From positions 1,054,001 through 1,118,000 of the forward strand of contig NZ_CP058529.1 in assembly GCF_013401515.1 (NCBI RefSeq): 64,000 bases of DNA, written 5' to 3'. How positions within the stretch are numbered: position 1 is the stretch's first letter; each line of letters opens with the position of its first letter. Shown one piece after another: positions 62,332 to 64,000 of the stretch. A model generated the notes under the pieces. The model searched no databases and was not told where the DNA came from. It was given only the letters and a program-made list of their open reading frames with translations. The stretch is from Halorarum halophilum. Lineage in GTDB: Archaea; Halobacteriota; Halobacteria; Halobacteriales; Haloferacaceae. Position numbers and translations under genes: made by a program.

Positions 62332-62431
62332 CGCTCCCCGCCTGCGACAGCAGTAGCGTCATCGTGAACAGCGCGCCGACCATCTTCGGGTGCTCCGCCA
62401 GGAACTCCGCCATCGCGTTTGTATCGGACAT
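62294..62431 (-). CDS. DUF7503-like single-span membrane peptide (45 residues)
   Basis: A 45-residue protein, MSDTNAMAEFLAEHPKMVGA, with a hydrophobic helix LFTMTLLLSQAGSVIAG and ending GTATAGP. I recognise the pattern of the tiny haloarchaeal family annotated DUF7503 (from memory). A TATAAA box sits exactly 27 bp upstream of the ATG, as for leaderless genes. The last 38 bp overlap the 3' end of the CHAT gene on the opposite strand. Confidence 0.72.
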   Translation of the reverse strand: MSDTNAMAEFLAEHPKMVGALFTMTLLLSQAGSVIAGPGTATAGP

Positions 62432-62452
62432 ACACGGCCAACATCTGTTCGT

Positions 62453-62458
62453 TTTATA
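62453..62458 (-). promoter_or_regulatory. TATA box for the 45-residue membrane peptide
   Basis: On the minus strand TATAAA begins 27 bp before the ATG at 62431, a textbook position for a leaderless haloarchaeal transcript. Confidence 0.7.
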
Positions 62459-62603
62459 CTGAATCTATTTGAAAAATTCTGATACGCATCGTGTAAAAGG
62501 AACACCAGTTTCCGGGATCGATGCGGACAGTAGACGGTGACATCGACCAGACGAGTCCGCGTCGACGGTCCCCTCCGGCTTCTGCGTGCCGGTGGGGCGC
62601 ACG

Positions 62604-62609
62604 TTTTAT
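62604..62609 (+). promoter_or_regulatory. TATA-like box for the MBF1-type regulator
   Basis: TTTTAT lies 25-30 bp upstream of the ATG at 62634. Confidence 0.5.
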
Positions 62610-62633
62610 CAACGGGTGACTGCTACGTCCGGT

Positions 62634-63161
62634 ATGCCCCAGTGTGAGATGTGCGGCGCGGAGAAATCTTCGCTGACCACGACGAAGGTCGAGGGCGCCG
62701 AGTTGGAGCTCTGCGGCGACTGCAAGGACTTCGGGACCGAGGTCCGGACTGAGTCGTCCGGCTCCTCGGGGTCGACGAAGTACTCCACGTCCTCCTCCTC
62801 CGGCGACTCCTCGGCCTCGTCGTCGTCCACCTCCTCGTCGTCATCGTCGACGCGCCGGCGGCGCGACATGTTCGACGAGATGGACACGATGGCCACCGAC
62901 TACGACGAGCGCATCCGGAACGCGCGCGAGCGCGCCGGCCTGAGCCAGGAGGAGCTGGCGAAGGAGCTCAACGAGAAGCAGGGCGTCATCCGGAAGCTGG
63001 AGCGGGGCGAGATCCTCCCCAGCGACGACGTCCAGAAGAAGCTCGAGCGGGCGCTCGACATCTCGCTCGTCGAGGGCGAGGACCCCGAGGAGTCCGAGTG
63101 GTCCTCCGAGTCCTCCGGGTCGATGACCCTCGGCGACGTGGTCAAGCGCAACGAGGACTAG
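62634..63161 (+). CDS. MBF1-like transcription factor (zinc ribbon plus HTH)
   Basis: A 175-residue archaeal multiprotein-bridging-factor type protein. The N-terminal zinc ribbon has CEMCG (C4, C7) and CGDC near 27; a long serine/threonine linker (about 40-80) follows; the HTH_3 domain reads RIRNARERAGLSQEELAKEL near residue 100. It probably binds DNA or the basal machinery. Start at 62634 is preferred; upstream in-frame residues include promoter sequence. Confidence 0.9.
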   Translation: MPQCEMCGAEKSSLTTTKVEGAELELCGDCKDFGTEVRTESSGSSGSTKYSTSSSSGDSSASSSSTSSSSSSTRRRRDMFDEMDTMATDYDERIRNARERAGLSQEELAKELNEKQGVIRKLERGEILPSDDVQKKLERALDISLVEGEDPEESEWSSESSGSMTLGDVVKRNED

Positions 63162-63215
63162 CCGCGTTCGCGCCGCAACCGCCACGCCTTTCTTCCGAAC
63201 GCACGCGGTTCCTGT

Positions 63216-63860
63216 ATGTTCGTCCTCGTCAACCTGAAGGCGTACCCGTGCGACCCCGTCGCCGTCGCCGAGGCCGCCCGCGACGTCGCCGACGAGTCAG
63301 GCGCGCGGATCGCCGTCGCGCCACAGGCCGCCCACCTCGCCGCCGTCGCCGACACCGGCGTCGAAACGTGGGCCCAGCACGTCTCGCCCGTCGAGCACGG
63401 CAGCCACACCGGCAGCACGCTCGCCGAGGCCGTCGCGGACGCGGGCGCGGTCGGCACGCTCCTCAACCACTCGGAGAACCGCATCAAACTGGCCGACATC
63501 GACGGCTCGCTCGTCGCAGCCGACCGGCCGGGCCTGGAGACGGTCGTCTGCGCGAACAACCCCGACCAAGCCGCCGCGGCGGCGGCGCTCGGCCCCGACG
63601 CCGTGGCCGTCGAACCGCCGGAGCTCATCGGCGGCGATGTCTCGGTCGCCTCGGCCGACCCCGCCATCGTCGAGGACTCGGCGGCCGCGGTCGCCGCCGT
63701 CGACGACGACGTGGACCTGTTCTGTGGCGCCGGCGTCTCCTCGGGCGAGGACGTATCGGCCGCCGCGGATCTCGGCGCCTCGGGCGTGCTGCTCGCCAGC
63801 GGCGTCGCGAAGGCCGACGACCCCCGGGCTGTCCTGCGCGATCTCGTCTCCGGGATCTGA
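63216..63860 (+). CDS. tpiA: triosephosphate isomerase, archaeal type
   Basis: A 214-residue TIM-barrel enzyme interconverting dihydroxyacetone phosphate and glyceraldehyde 3-phosphate. Active-site residues are visible: K8 in VNLKAYP, the histidine in TLLNHSENR near 90, and the glutamate in [10 protein letters not shown] near 132, followed by the phosphate loop [14 protein letters not shown]. The short length is typical of archaeal TIMs. It is a single gene about 55 bp after the MBF1-type regulator. Confidence 0.95.
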   Translation: MFVLVNLKAYPCDPVAVAEAARDVADESGARIAVAPQAAHLAAVADTGVETWAQHVSPVEHGSHTGSTLAEAVADAGAVGTLLNHSENRIKLADIDGSLVAADRPGLETVVCANNPDQAAAAAALGPDAVAVEPPELIGGDVSVASADPAIVEDSAAAVAAVDDDVDLFCGAGVSSGEDVSAAADLGASGVLLASGVAKADDPRAVLRDLVSGI

Positions 63861-63928
63861 GCGTCGCTCACGGGAGCGCGGGTGTCGGAAAGCGAGGCGA
63901 CGTTCCCCCGAGGGGGGTTCGCCGTCGA

Positions 63929-64000
63929 TTACTCCGCGACCACGTCGTGTTCGAGGACGCCGACGCCCTCGACCTCGACCTCCACGCGATCGCCGTCCTC
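63929..64000 (-). CDS. C-terminus of a fumarylacetoacetate hydrolase-family gene (starts beyond the window)
   Basis: The last 23 codons and stop of a minus-strand gene. They read GDRVEVEVEGVGVLEHDVVA, the typical C-terminus of FAH-family hydrolases/isomerases (GDxVEVEIEGIGxLENxV). The active-site part lies outside, so the substrate is unknown. About 70 bp separates its stop from that of tpiA, and the two genes converge. Confidence 0.7.
   Translation of the reverse strand, partial: EDGDRVEVEVEGVGVLEHDVVAE

Noticed and set aside
62253-62444. A 63-codon minus-strand frame beside the small membrane peptide
   Set aside because: Different frame from the 45-residue peptide, no hydrophobic helix and no promoter at the right distance.
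1-64000. tRNA, rRNA, CRISPR arrays, transposases and integrases
   Set aside because: I looked through the non-coding gaps for cloverleaf-like, spaced-repeat or transposase-like signals and found none.

Overview
The window reads as chromosome of a halophilic archaeon (class Halobacteria), probably a haloferacalean or halorubral genus; no rRNA is present to place it more precisely. The evidence is high GC, very acidic proteins, frequent GTG starts, 4-bp ATGA/GTGA gene overlaps, TATA-like boxes 25-30 bp upstream of start codons (leaderless transcripts), Tat-type lipoprotein signals, halobacterial transducers, HalOD1 and HTH-10 proteins, an archaeal GHMP-type shikimate kinase and an archaeal phosphopantetheine adenylyltransferase. 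Coding density is high. I see no rRNA, tRNA, CRISPR array, transposase or integrase.

Layout. 1-5.1 kb, minus strand: a TPP-dependent acetolactate-synthase-like enzyme (cut by the window edge) coupled to an aldehyde dehydrogenase, then CoaD, a site-2-protease-like M50 peptidase and a TraB-family membrane protein. 5.05-5.72 kb: a non-coding region with two inverted copies of a ~126-bp repeat. 5.7-12.3 kb, plus strand: glycerate kinase, a bifunctional-nuclease-domain protein, and a soluble and a membrane chemotaxis-type transducer on either side of a thioesterase. 12.4-19.2 kb: HtrA-like lipoprotein protease, small and hypothetical proteins, UspA, a three-gene lipoprotein/membrane cluster, then archaeal shikimate kinase plus chorismate mutase. 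19.2-25.9 kb: an accessory stretch with an AT-rich orphan gene, a DUF2270 protein, SnoaL-like, DUF1059, MOSC, beta-carbonic anhydrase and GNAT proteins, and small membrane proteins. 26.3-30.2 kb: an ABC-2 exporter operon whose first permease carries a PrsW-like domain. 30.2-39.0 kb: Rsm22-like methyltransferase coupled to TyrA, an M24 peptidase, an HTH-10 regulator, a HalOD1 protein, AroA and an iron-type alcohol dehydrogenase. 39.1-44.7 kb: histidine kinase, cytochrome P450 and AroC. 44.7-45.7 kb: an AT-rich two-gene insert. 45.7-49.3 kb: pyruvate-ferredoxin oxidoreductase PorAB and an Lrp-type regulator. 49.5-56.8 kb: membrane protein, DNA polymerase IV, a frameshifted DehI-like gene, a HerA-type ATPase with a small partner, and a subtilase. 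57.0-59.3 kb: hisC, Fap7-like kinase and a CDP-alcohol phosphatidyltransferase in one overlapping operon. 59.3-62.4 kb: a CHAT-protease cassette. 62.6-64 kb: an MBF1-type regulator, TpiA and the tail of an FAH-family gene.

Function. Several loci belong to aromatic amino-acid synthesis (aroK, chorismate mutase, tyrA, aroA, aroC, with hisC possibly contributing an aminotransferase), scattered among central-metabolism genes (porAB, tpiA, glycerate kinase, coaD). The strongest candidate for an undescribed system is at 59.36-62.43 kb: a small putative degenerate RecA/KaiC-like protein, translationally coupled to a 741-residue CHAT-type cysteine-protease candidate, plus an antisense-overlapping 45-residue membrane peptide with its own leaderless promoter.
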